Source: Hymenobacter mucosus (GTDB lineage: Bacteria > Bacteroidota > Bacteroidia > Cytophagales > Hymenobacteraceae). Taken from it: a DNA stretch of 64,000 nt. Position 1 is the stretch's first letter; each line of letters opens with the position of its first letter. Made by a program: the position numbers and the translations under genes. The stretch is from contig NZ_FZNS01000003.1 in the NCBI RefSeq assembly GCF_900188255.1, positions 496,001 through 560,000 of the forward strand, given 5' to 3'. The notes beneath the pieces are model-generated. The model ran no database searches. It was not told where the DNA came from and saw only the letters and a list, made by a program, of their open reading frames with translations. Of this stretch, positions 27,010 through 35,169 are shown one piece after another.

Positions 27010-27459
27010 GTGAAGCCTAAATCATACCGCAGGAAAGCCTCCCGTCGACGAAGTGAACCCAGTGCCGCAGTTGCCAAGCCAGATCCGGCTGCTGCTCAGG
27101 TAGTGCACAACGTATTGGCGGAGCTGCCGCGGCTAATGGCAGTAGCGGTGGTGGATGTGGAATCGGGAGCTAGCTTAGCGGCCCACTCCAACATGCCCGG
27201 CATCGATCCTACCATGGCAGCGGCCCACAATGCGGAGGTGGTTAAGCTGAAGCAAAAAGCCATGACGGCCTTGCAGCTAGTAGGCGAGCAGATTGAGGAT
27301 ATCCTTATCACGCTCTCAAATCAGTTGCATCTGCTTCAGCTTACTACCAACGGTAGTCGATTAATTTATCTGGTGGTGAGTACGCAGAATACGAACCTGG
27401 GTATTGCGAGGGCAGTACTACGGGCTCAGGTGGGGCAGTTGGAGCAATCTGTTAGATAA
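27010..27459 (+). CDS. Roadblock/LC7-like protein, paralogue 3
   Basis: 149 residues from GTG 27010. A very basic N-terminal tail (PKSYRRKASRRRSE) precedes a core close to paralogue 1: VVHNVLAELPRLMAVAVVDVESGASLAAHSNMPGIDP, AEVVKLKQKAMTALQL, EDILITLSNQLHLLQL, LIYLVVSTQNTNLGIARAVLRAQV. The tail could bind nucleic acid, lipid head groups or a partner. It starts 36 bases after the membrane-protein gene, so they are probably co-transcribed; a terminator follows 25 bases after its stop. Confidence 0.6.
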   Translation: MKPKSYRRKASRRRSEPSAAVAKPDPAAAQVVHNVLAELPRLMAVAVVDVESGASLAAHSNMPGIDPTMAAAHNAEVVKLKQKAMTALQLVGEQIEDILITLSNQLHLLQLTTNGSRLIYLVVSTQNTNLGIARAVLRAQVGQLEQSVR

Positions 27460-27484
27460 GTTCTTACACGCTACGAGGAGAATG

Positions 27485-27520
27485 ACGCTCCTTTCTCGCT
27501 AACGAGGAAGGAGCGTTTTT
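27485..27520 (+). terminator. Terminator of the roadblock cluster
   Basis: Stem acgctcctttctcg / cgaggaaggagcgt (one mismatch), loop ctaa, then five T. Confidence 0.85.
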
Positions 27521-27737
27521 GCGTGGTATTGCCCGGTCTATAGATTGGGCTAGGATGGAGTGGTGGGAAGTATGCAGGCATGCGGCTGCGGCTAGCAGGC
27601 TGATAGTAGCAGATACTCACTGTTTAGATTTATTGGTATGCAAGCCGAGTAGTTTCCAGGAAAAATGCCGACCTTTTCTAGGTACTGCCGAGTACTTGGC
27701 TTCCGACAACATCAGCTCCTACTTCTGCCCCACCCAT

Positions 27738-29771
27738 ATGCAGTTCACCGATGCTCAGCGTGCTACCCTGCAAGCGCTTGCCGACACTTTTATTCCCGCC
27801 GTAGTGGACCATGAAGCCCAGGATGCGGCCTTTTGGGCCCGTAAAGGTTCGGAGGGCGTTGACATTGCGCAGATTGGGTTAATACTAGATGCCCAACCGG
27901 CCGGAGCCCGGCAGGAATTTCTGCAATTGTTGGCCTTACTAGATACGCCAGCAGTGGGCCTGACGTGGTGTAAGTCGTGGCGGACGTTTGGCAAGCTGAA
28001 TCCTAAGCAGCGCGAACAACTACTGCAAAGCTGGGCCAGCAGCCCTGTGCCCCAGTTGCGCAAAGGTTTTCAGGCGCTACGCAAGCTGTTCATGTTCTTG
28101 TTTTACGGTAGCTCTACGCCCGAACAAGGCAATTTCGTGTGGGAGCATATTGGCTACCCTGGTCCGCAGTTGGGAGAGGTAGTAGCCACCGAAAAGCCTA
28201 TCAAGACCCTGCAGCCTTTGCAGGACGTGACGTATGAGTGCGAGGTGCTGGTGATAGGCAGTGGAGCTGGTGGGGGCGTAGTAGCAGGCGAGCTAGCCGC
28301 GGCGGGGCAGGATGTGCTAGTGCTGGAAAAAGGACCATACTTCCACGGTGCCGACTTTACCCAACGCGAAGCCGACATGCTGGGTCGCCTATATGATGCC
28401 CGCGGCACGCTGACTACGCAGGATGGGGGTATTGCCCTGCTTGCGGGCTCATGCCTAGGCGGCGGTACCACCGTCAACTGGGCTGGCGCCTTTCGCACCC
28501 CCGACTACGTATTACAAGAGTGGGCCCGGGAGCATCAGGTTCCGCATTTTACCTCGCCGGATTTTCAGCGTAGCCTCGATGCCGTAAGCCGCGCCCTCAG
28601 TGTAAACAGCGCCTACACGCGCCATAATGGGCAGAACCAAGCCTTATGGGAGGGGTCTACCCGTTTGGGTCAGGAAGCCAAGCTGATTCCGCGCAACGAA
28701 ACCGGTCTTACTGACTCCGAAGACCATTTTCAGGGGCTGGGCTATAGTTGCTTCGGCGACCGGCACAGCGTGAAGCAAGGTACTCTCACCACGTATCTAC
28801 AACAAGCCTATGACCACGGGGCGCGCCTACTAGCCGATACCCAGGTGGAGCGCGTTACCATCGCCGAAGGCCGTGCTACCGGGGCAATAGCAGTGCACAC
28901 TATGGCAACAGGCCAGCGGGTACGGGTTACGGTGCGCGCCCGTCGTGTGGTGGTGGCAGCAGGCTCCATCCAGACGCCGGCGTTGCTACTGCGTAGTGGC
29001 CTTGCGCATCCCCACATTGGGCAGCATTTGCACCTGCATCCTACGGTAGTTGTATCAGGACTGTACCCCAAGCGTATCGATGCTTGGCACGGCCCCATGA
29101 TGTCGGTCGTAAACGACTGCTTCACTATGATGGAGGGTACCAACTTTGGGGTGAAGCTAGAAACCCCGCCAGCCCACGCGGGACTGATGGCCATGGTGCT
29201 GCCCTGGCGTTCGGGTGCTCAACACAAGGAGCTTATGCGGCAGGCTGCCCATCTGGGCTCTTTCATTGTGCTCACCCGCGACCGAGATGGTGGGCGCGTG
29301 ACGGTAGATAGGTACGGAACGCCCCTAATCGATTACGTACTCAGCGACTTTGACCGCAACCATATGTTGCAAGGTGTGCGGGCTGCTGCTGCTATCCACG
29401 TGGCGGCTGGTGCGCATACCGTGTTGCTGCCCCACGGCACCCTGCCTATCCTGCACGCCACAAACGGCACCCTGCACAACCCTGAGGTGCTTGATCAGCT
29501 ACCACAACTAAGTTGGAAGCCCAACCAGTACAGCTTGTATAGCGCCCACCAGATGAGCACCTGCCGCATGGGGGGCAATGCGGGTACCCACCCTACCAGC
29601 CCCACCGGTGAGCTATACGAAGTTGGCAATCTGTTCATTGCCGACGCTTCGGCCTTTCCGGCTTGTAGTGGCGTAAACCCCATGCTTACCATTATGGCGC
29701 TGGCACATCATACCGCCCAGCACCTGAAAAACAGCAAACCTATAGCCCGGAAAGTGCTAGTAGCAAGTTGA
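27738..29771 (+). CDS. GMC-family FAD-dependent oxidoreductase (long-chain alcohol oxidase-like)
   Basis: 677 residues from ATG 27738. An N-terminal helical domain (QRATLQALADTFIPAVVDHEAQ) is like gluconate-2-dehydrogenase subunit 3 or the fused domain of fatty-alcohol oxidases. The FAD dinucleotide motif VLVIGSGAGGGVVAGELAAAG lies near 170, followed by LLAGSCLGGGTTVNWAGAFR and the GMC C-terminal block with YSAHQMSTCRMG and NLFIADASAFPACSGVNPMLTIMALAHHTA. The His-Asn catalytic region is present. It probably oxidises a hydrophobic alcohol or sterol-like substrate. The frame is open to 27519, but the upstream residues are not family-like. Confidence 0.88.
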   Translation: MQFTDAQRATLQALADTFIPAVVDHEAQDAAFWARKGSEGVDIAQIGLILDAQPAGARQEFLQLLALLDTPAVGLTWCKSWRTFGKLNPKQREQLLQSWASSPVPQLRKGFQALRKLFMFLFYGSSTPEQGNFVWEHIGYPGPQLGEVVATEKPIKTLQPLQDVTYECEVLVIGSGAGGGVVAGELAAAGQDVLVLEKGPYFHGADFTQREADMLGRLYDARGTLTTQDGGIALLAGSCLGGGTTVNWAGAFRTPDYVLQEWAREHQVPHFTSPDFQRSLDAVSRALSVNSAYTRHNGQNQALWEGSTRLGQEAKLIPRNETGLTDSEDHFQGLGYSCFGDRHSVKQGTLTTYLQQAYDHGARLLADTQVERVTIAEGRATGAIAVHTMATGQRVRVTVRARRVVVAAGSIQTPALLLRSGLAHPHIGQHLHLHPTVVVSGLYPKRIDAWHGPMMSVVNDCFTMMEGTNFGVKLETPPAHAGLMAMVLPWRSGAQHKELMRQAAHLGSFIVLTRDRDGGRVTVDRYGTPLIDYVLSDFDRNHMLQGVRAAAAIHVAAGAHTVLLPHGTLPILHATNGTLHNPEVLDQLPQLSWKPNQYSLYSAHQMSTCRMGGNAGTHPTSPTGELYEVGNLFIADASAFPACSGVNPMLTIMALAHHTAQHLKNSKPIARKVLVAS

Positions 29772-29868
29772 TGCCCATGCAGGCTGGCAGGAAGCAGCAC
29801 ACAAGCTGTGGATAACCGTGTGGTGTGGTTTTCGCGTATGCGGGGCGTACCTATATCTCCTTTGCCCT

Positions 29869-30282
29869 ATGTCTGCTGCCCGCCCATTGCTCATTTTAGC
29901 TTGTATAACTTCTCTGGCTGCCGGCTGTGCCCGCCGTCACAACGCCTCTATTCCCGAGGCCAAGTCGGTGGCAACGCCTGCGCCCGTGGTGGAGTCGCGC
30001 GCCGCGCGCGACTTGACCGACGTGCTCACGGAAGAACTTAAACTGACCAACGACCAGCGTACGAAGGTGCGGGCCATTTTTACTTCGACAGCAGAGCAAG
30101 CCAATGCCGCCCAGCGTCAGTACGCCGCCAACCGGCCAGCTATGATGACAGAGTTGAAGCGCATTAATGCTGCTTCTGATAAGGAACTACAGCAGGTGCT
30201 CACCCCTGCCCAGTACCAGCAGCTTAAGGCCAAGCAGCGCCAGGTACAAGCGCAAATGCAGTCGCGTAAGGGGGGTAAATAA
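29869..30282 (+). CDS. Small lipoprotein of Spy/LTxxQ-like type
   Basis: 137 residues from ATG 29869. The signal peptide ends in lipobox AAGC (about residue 21). The mature part is helical, with LTEELKLTNDQRTKVRAIF and LQQVLTPAQYQQLKAKQRQ, the repeated LT..Q motif of Spy/CpxP-like periplasmic chaperone proteins. Function in this organism is unknown. It is a single gene. Confidence 0.65.
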   Translation: MSAARPLLILACITSLAAGCARRHNASIPEAKSVATPAPVVESRAARDLTDVLTEELKLTNDQRTKVRAIFTSTAEQANAAQRQYAANRPAMMTELKRINAASDKELQQVLTPAQYQQLKAKQRQVQAQMQSRKGGK

Positions 30283-30419
30283 GGCACTTGGTAGGCCCGT
30301 GCTATAAGTGATGCTCTAAATAGAATTTGATTTTCTAGTTCCAGGCAACCCTCTGAGATTCATAGCCATCTACACCAGCAAACGGGCATGGCGCCCGTCA
30401 TTCTCTACGTGTATTTGCT

Positions 30420-30917
30420 ATGAAACGGATTCTACTACTGCTTAGTGGCTTGGCCTTCGCTAAGGAAGCTGCTGCCCAAACTTCCCCAACTCCCAGCCAA
30501 GTAACCTTGTCCCGGCAGCTCAACGAGCTGATGCGCAACCCGGCCAAACCCCAGCAGCAAGTGCTCATGACGATGAACGGCTGCCACGTTCAGCAAATCA
30601 TTCGAGACCAGCAGACCGATACTGGACTGTCCCGCCCGGTGGCCGTGAGCGTAAGCAAAGGCACGTCGGAATGGGCGGTAAAGATAGATGAGAGCTTGTT
30701 TGAACTGAAGATGGGCTTTGAGTGGCCCCAAATAACCAAGCTGTCTTATCGGATTGCTGGGCAGGAAGAGGATGAGCCGCGGCATTACGAAATAGTGTTT
30801 GAGCGCCATCAGAATAGCCGCAGCGCTACCATATCACTACCCCTGTACACGACGGATGAGCAGGTGGTAAAGAACATAGTACGGCGTTTAGAAACACAAC
30901 GGCAGGCATGTAACTGA
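30420..30917 (+). CDS. Hypothetical secreted protein
   Basis: 165 residues with a signal peptide (KRILLLLSGLAFAKEAAAQ). The mature part alternates strands and helices (VLMTMNGCHVQQIIRDQQTD, WAVKIDESLFELKMGFEWPQ, NSRSATISLPLYTTDEQVVKNIVRRLETQ) and has two Cys that could pair. No family recognised. Confidence 0.6.
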   Translation: MKRILLLLSGLAFAKEAAAQTSPTPSQVTLSRQLNELMRNPAKPQQQVLMTMNGCHVQQIIRDQQTDTGLSRPVAVSVSKGTSEWAVKIDESLFELKMGFEWPQITKLSYRIAGQEEDEPRHYEIVFERHQNSRSATISLPLYTTDEQVVKNIVRRLETQRQACN

Positions 30918-30984
30918 ACGCCGAGCTATAACCTTCTGCTGCTGATGGTCGTTGGTAGGGGCCTGCCATTTTACGCCCCTACTC

Positions 30985-32115
30985 ATGCGCCGCGCTCCTG
31001 TTCACTTGCACTTTACCTCCAAGCTCAGCCTCAACGCAGCTGGCAAACACGTACGTGATGGCCTGTCTACCATTCTGCGTACGGGCGACAACCTATGGGT
31101 GAGCTGTGACGAGCGTACCAGCATTGAGCGACTACGCCGCACTGGCCCGCACGAATACGGGCAGCATTGCTCCTACGCACTGACCACCCTGCTGGACCTG
31201 CCTTCTGGCGCGGAAGAAGAAATTGACATTGAGGGCCTCGCGGAAGCCGACCACTACCTCTGGATTGTGGGCTCACACAGCCGCAAGCGTAAAAAGCCAA
31301 AGCCGGAGGAAAAAGATGAAGCCGCGCAGATTGCCCGGTTAGCCGAAGTAAAGCAGGAAGCCAACCGCTACCTCCTGGCCCGGGTGCCGCTACTGCTGAA
31401 CGCGCAAACCGGCGACTATGAGCTGCACCGGGAGGCGCCCCATCCCACCGACCCTACACGCGTTCTGCGGGCGGCCCAGCTCCACCGCACCAGCACCTCC
31501 AACGAACTGTTGGATGTGCTGGCCGAAGATCCCCACCTTAATCCTTTTCTGACAATTCCTGGCAAAGACAACGGCTTCGATATTGAAGGCTTGGCGGCTG
31601 CGCCAGATGGGCGGTTGTTTATCGGCTTGCGCGGGCCTGTGCTGCGCGGGTGGGCTATTGTGTTAGAAGTGCTGCTGGGAGAAGACAAGCATGGCCGGCT
31701 ACGCTTGCAGCCACTTACGGGCGCCACGCACAAGTATTATAAAAAGCACTTTCTAAGCCTGGGTGGCATGGGCCTGCGCGAGCTACGCCAGCGGGGCGCC
31801 GACTTGCTACTCCTAGCCGGCCCCACCATGGACTTAGATGGCACTATTGCGGTGTACTGCTGGCCTGATGCGCTACGCTGCCCCCAAGACAGCCTCATTG
31901 ACGACAAAAAGCTTATTCGCTTGTTTGATGTACCGCACGGGTCCGGGCCCACGGCAGGACAAGATAAAGCCGAGGGCATGGCAGTGCTGGATGATGAGCA
32001 CGTTCTGGTCGTGTTCGATACGCCTACCGATGCCCGCAAACCAGCCCCGCACCAAGTAATAGCCGACAGCTACCTGCTACCTGCCCTGCCAGCGCAAGCT
32101 ACGGCCGCCAAGTAG
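30985..32115 (+). CDS. DUF3616-domain protein
   Basis: 376 residues from ATG 30985. It has the propeller-like DUF3616 pattern: NLWVSCDERTSIERLRR, EIDIEGLAEADHYLWIVGSHSRKRKKPK, NGFDIEGLAAAPDGRLFIGLRGPVLRGWAIVLEV, LSLGGMGLRELRQRGADLLLLAGPTMDLDG and KAEGMAVLDDEHVLVVFDTP. The repeated D-I-E-G-L-A signature is characteristic. There is no signal peptide; function unknown. A thioesterase gene follows closely. Confidence 0.85.
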   Translation: MRRAPVHLHFTSKLSLNAAGKHVRDGLSTILRTGDNLWVSCDERTSIERLRRTGPHEYGQHCSYALTTLLDLPSGAEEEIDIEGLAEADHYLWIVGSHSRKRKKPKPEEKDEAAQIARLAEVKQEANRYLLARVPLLLNAQTGDYELHREAPHPTDPTRVLRAAQLHRTSTSNELLDVLAEDPHLNPFLTIPGKDNGFDIEGLAAAPDGRLFIGLRGPVLRGWAIVLEVLLGEDKHGRLRLQPLTGATHKYYKKHFLSLGGMGLRELRQRGADLLLLAGPTMDLDGTIAVYCWPDALRCPQDSLIDDKKLIRLFDVPHGSGPTAGQDKAEGMAVLDDEHVLVVFDTPTDARKPAPHQVIADSYLLPALPAQATAAK

Positions 32116-32174
32116 TTAGCCCGCAGTTTTCAGCTTTGAGGTGCACCTTTGTTTCCCACTCAATTTCCCCTTCC

Positions 32175-32699
32175 ATGGCTTCTCCGTCTTTGGTGCGCAC
32201 CCCCGAAACCATCCACCGCATTCTGTTTCAAGATTGTGACATGCTTGGGCACCTCAACAATGCCCGCTACCTCGACTATTTTTTGAATGCGCGGGAGGAG
32301 CACACCATTCAGCACTACGCCCTCAACCTGGGCGAGCTGGCGCGCGAGTCGGGAGCGGGCTGGGTAATTACCAAGCACCACATTGCCTACCTGCGGCCAG
32401 CCAACCACGCCGAGCTAGTGCGCATCCGGACCCAGCTGATTCACTTCGACAACTCTAACCTGGTAGTAGAGATGCAAATGCTGAGCGAAGATGGCCTACG
32501 TCTTAAGTCGGTGCTGTGGTCAGAAATGGCCTTTGTGCGCGTGCCCCAAGGTACTCGTACTGAGCACTCCGATGCGCTGATGGATATGCTGGAGAAACTG
32601 GATGTGGAAGAGGTAAGCTATGACCCCGATGGCTTCGACGAGCGAGTACACCGGCTCCGCAAGCAGCTCAAGCGCGAGCGGGCCGAGCACGAAGACTAG
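32175..32699 (+). CDS. Acyl-CoA thioesterase, 4-HBT hotdog family
   Basis: 174 residues from ATG 32175. The hotdog motif ILFQDCDMLGHLNNARYLDYFLNARE contains the catalytic Asp-x3-HxNN region, and WVITKHHIAYLRPANHAELVRIRTQL is the central strand/helix pair. It probably hydrolyses a medium or aromatic acyl-CoA. The C-terminal 40 residues are charged. It may be co-transcribed with the DUF3616 gene 59 bases upstream. Confidence 0.85.
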   Translation: MASPSLVRTPETIHRILFQDCDMLGHLNNARYLDYFLNAREEHTIQHYALNLGELARESGAGWVITKHHIAYLRPANHAELVRIRTQLIHFDNSNLVVEMQMLSEDGLRLKSVLWSEMAFVRVPQGTRTEHSDALMDMLEKLDVEEVSYDPDGFDERVHRLRKQLKRERAEHED

Positions 32700-32776
32700 C
32701 TCAACAGCTAAACCCGAAATTTTATAAGCCAGAAGAGACGTATTGGCCGAACACCTCGTTTTTCCTCTCGTTAAAG

Positions 32777-32811
32777 AAAAGCCGATGCCCCTACGAGTGG
32801 CATCGGCTTTT
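32777..32811 (+). terminator. Rho-independent terminator
   Basis: Perfect stem aaaagccgatgcc / ggcatcggctttt with a 9-base loop. Confidence 0.8.
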
Positions 32812-32844
32812 CACTTGTAGTACGTTTTATAACGACAACCTAAC

Positions 32845-33411
32845 ATGAGTCTCTTCAGCAGCGACGCCCTCAAGGGCAAAAAAATAGCCATTGTAGCCAC
32901 CGACGGGTTTGAGCAATCGGAACTCGAGAAACCCAAGAAATTTCTGGAAGGCGAAGGTGCCGAAACCCATGTGATTTCGCTTAAAAGCGGTTCCATCAAA
33001 GGATGGGACGAAAAAGACTGGGGCGACAGCGTAGATGTGGATAAAGTAATTGGCGACGTGAAGGTAGCCGACTACGATGCCCTAGTGCTGCCAGGTGGTC
33101 AAATCAATCCTGATGTGCTGCGCACCAAGCCAGAGGTAGTAAGCTTTATTGGCGAGTTTGTGCGCTCTGGCAAACCCGTAGCAGCCATCTGCCACGGCCC
33201 CTGGACGCTGATTGAAGCCAACGTGGTGCGCGGTAAGCAGCTTACCAGCTGGCCCAGCCTCAAAACCGACATCAAGAATGCCGGTGGTAACTGGGTAGAC
33301 GAAACAGTGGTAGTAGATGGAAATATTATCACCAGCCGCAACCCCCAAGATCTTCCGGCCTTCAACGACAAAATTAAAGAGGCGCTGGTGAAGGAGCCTA
33401 CGCACGCTTAA
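32845..33411 (+). CDS. DJ-1/PfpI-family protein (YhbO/PfpI type)
   Basis: 188 residues. The fold marks are KIAIVATDGFEQSELEKPKKFL (Glu23 region), YDALVLPGGQINPDVLR and the nucleophile elbow AAICHGPWTLIEA with Cys116 next to His117. Members are reported as cysteine hydrolases, chaperones or glyoxalase/deglycase-like stress proteins. It is a single gene between two terminators. Confidence 0.92.
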   Translation: MSLFSSDALKGKKIAIVATDGFEQSELEKPKKFLEGEGAETHVISLKSGSIKGWDEKDWGDSVDVDKVIGDVKVADYDALVLPGGQINPDVLRTKPEVVSFIGEFVRSGKPVAAICHGPWTLIEANVVRGKQLTSWPSLKTDIKNAGGNWVDETVVVDGNIITSRNPQDLPAFNDKIKEALVKEPTHA

Positions 33412-33429
33412 GTCCTACCAATACCGGGC

Positions 33430-33470
33430 AAAAACGCCCCGCTGGCTTCAGTTGTCAGCGGGGCGTTTTT
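33430..33470. terminator. Terminator after the PfpI gene
   Basis: Stem aaaacgccccgctg / cagcggggcgtttt with T-run. It touches the stop of the convergent gene at 33470 and probably serves both. Confidence 0.8.
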
Positions 33471-33973
33471 TATTGGGGTAGCAGGGCTAGCAAGTCCGCC
33501 GCGTATTGGTGGTACACTAGGTATGAACCAGCATCAAACAAGAGCAGGAACCCGCCCTGCACCCACAGAGACCTCCCAAACCCCAGTAGACGCTCGGGGC
33601 GTTGGGCTGCGGAACTCGCCTGGGCCCGCAGCCAGCTACCTACGCACAAGTAGGCGGCATCGAGGCCCACGTTAAGCACTAAAATCTTCTCGAAGGTAAA
33701 TTGCGCCGCCAGGCTTTCTGCTAGAGTGAGGGTAGTGACTTGGTTGGGGTGGGCTTGCAGAATGCCCCAGGTAGCAAGCAGCGTGTTCACCACATTCCAC
33801 GCCACGTTCATGAGGTGGAAGTGGTGCGCTTCCGTACGGGCATCGGTGCGTTTCACATAGTAGCCGCTTACCACCAAGTTCAGCAGGGCCCACGTGCCCA
33901 ACACCCCCATACCTCGCTCGACCAGCAGCTCGCGAGCGTGATTAATAAGCGGCAGGTCGGCAAGATCAATCAT
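33470..33973 (-). CDS. Hypothetical four-helix membrane protein
   Basis: 167 residues with about four transmembrane helices (MGVLGTWALLNLVVSGYYV, LMNVAWNVVNTLLATWGILQA, KILVLNVGLDAAYLCVGSWL, GGFLLLFDAGSYLVYHQYAADLL). Conserved-looking polar residues sit in helices (HHFHLMNVAWN, GLDAAY, FDAGSY). It resembles small unnamed membrane proteins of Bacteroidota; function unknown. Confidence 0.65.
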   Translation of the reverse strand: MIDLADLPLINHARELLVERGMGVLGTWALLNLVVSGYYVKRTDARTEAHHFHLMNVAWNVVNTLLATWGILQAHPNQVTTLTLAESLAAQFTFEKILVLNVGLDAAYLCVGSWLRAQASSAAQRPERLLGFGRSLWVQGGFLLLFDAGSYLVYHQYAADLLALLPQ

Positions 33974-34026
33974 AGGTAGCGGGTAGTAACGAGGAGTGCG
34001 CTAGGCGTGGCAGGGAGCTAAAGCAC

Positions 34027-34053
34027 AAAAGGAAGCCACTAGGGCTTCCTTTT
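34027..34053 (-). terminator. Terminator of the outer-membrane protein gene
   Basis: Stem aaaaggaagcc / ggcttcctttt, loop actag, 24 bases after the stop at 34078. Confidence 0.75.
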
Positions 34054-34077
34054 GATACAAACTAGTGGGCGGTAGGG

Positions 34078-34779
34078 TTAGTTGGAGATGCCAATACCTA
34101 CATACACCTGGAAGGCGCCGTTTTTGATATTTGCCAGCGACTGGGCCGCCGTATTTTTTGGATCCTTAATAACATCGGCAAAGCCAGCCGTGTAGCGGCC
34201 ACCCACACGGGCCGGACCGATACGCCCTTCTAAACCAGCAGAAAGGCCGTAGTCGAGGCTGTTGTAGCTGTAGTCGTACAGGTTGTCTTCGTTGGCAATC
34301 TTGCGCTCCTGCCCAGCTTCGCGCACTTTTGTCAGCAGCGACACCTGAGGGCCTACGTGCACGCTTACGTTATCAACAATGTTGTACACCAGCAGCACGG
34401 GCACCTGAATGTAGTCGAGGCGAGTGAAGTAAGTGTTCGTGTTGGAACGGGATGCAGAGCTCCCCTCGAAGCCTTGGCGCGAGTACAGTACTTCCGGCTG
34501 AATGGAGAATTTGTCGTTGAAGCCAAACTGGGCATATACCCCCGCGTGGAAGTTGCGGTAGCTGCCCAGGTTGTCGTAGTTGTCCTTGTCGTCGCCGTGG
34601 ATTTGTGACCAGTTCAGACCGCCTTTGATACCAAAGCCATTATTGCGCGAATCGCTGCTGCCGGAGCCCGGCGCATAGTCCGTAGAGGAACGGATGCCAC
34701 TTACGCGCGAGCCTTCAGTTTGGGCAGTGGCGGCGGCGCTCAGAGCGCAGAAAGAGAGTAGAAGTGCTGCTTTTTTCAT
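34078..34779 (-). CDS. Outer-membrane beta-barrel protein (porin-like, PorT-type)
   Basis: 233 residues with a signal peptide (KKAALLLSFCALSAAATAQ). The mature part has alternating amphipathic strands: GFGIKGGLNWSQIHGDD, FHAGVYAQFGFNDKFSIQPEVLYSRQG, RLDYIQVPVLLVYNIVDNVSVHVGPQVSLL, ending GAFQVYVGIGIS. This is the common 8-strand outer-membrane beta-barrel domain of Bacteroidota. No cargo or partner is evident. Confidence 0.85.
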   Translation of the reverse strand: MKKAALLLSFCALSAAATAQTEGSRVSGIRSSTDYAPGSGSSDSRNNGFGIKGGLNWSQIHGDDKDNYDNLGSYRNFHAGVYAQFGFNDKFSIQPEVLYSRQGFEGSSASRSNTNTYFTRLDYIQVPVLLVYNIVDNVSVHVGPQVSLLTKVREAGQERKIANEDNLYDYSYNSLDYGLSAGLEGRIGPARVGGRYTAGFADVIKDPKNTAAQSLANIKNGAFQVYVGIGISN

Positions 34780-34902
34780 GGAGCGGAAACGATGAGGCAG
34801 ATGAAGGGAATAGCTTGCCAGAACGGGAGGGAAGCATCGGTAAGGCGCTATACTAGCGTTCTGTCAGAAGGTTACAGGATAAGCCGGCTTAAAGCCTAAA
34901 TT

Positions 34903-34928
34903 TTGCACAACGATACCCTGTATATTTG
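34903..34928 (+). promoter_or_regulatory. Promoter of the tRNA-Val gene
   Basis: TTG at 34903-34905 and TATATTTG at 34921-34928, a perfect TAnnTTTG -7 box though with a shortish 15-base spacer. Transcription would start near 34935, about 50 bases before the tRNA. Confidence 0.6.
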
Positions 34929-34983
34929 TCTGCCATAAGTATATCTTTGGCTCTTTACGGCCGCCGCCAGCATGGCTTTACGA

Positions 34984-35058
34984 GGGGCGTTAGCTCAGTT
35001 GGTTCAGAGCACTACCTCGACAAGGTAGGGGTCACTGGTTCGAGCCCAGTACGCCCCA
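34984..35058 (+). tRNA. tRNA-Val (anticodon GAC)
   Basis: A complete cloverleaf can be drawn: acceptor ggggcgt / acgcccc, D stem gctc / gagc, anticodon stem ctacc / ggtag, T stem actgg / ccagt with loop ttcgagc, discriminator A; CCA is not encoded. The seven-base anticodon loop is TCGACAA, so positions 34-36 read GAC (valine) and position 33 is C rather than the near-universal U. A promoter and a terminator flank it as a single-gene unit. Confidence 0.9.
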
Positions 35059-35085
35059 CTACAAAGCCACCCCCGAATCCGGAAG

Positions 35086-35112
35086 TAACCGCCCATCCAG
35101 GCGGTTATTTTT
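35086..35112 (+). terminator. Terminator of the tRNA gene
   Basis: Perfect stem taaccgcc / ggcggtta with loop catcca, followed by five T. Confidence 0.85.
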
Positions 35113-35169
35113 GTGTTCAGCAGCAAGGGTATTCTACTTTCTTGGCTGACTTGCGTAGGTTCGGGGCGT

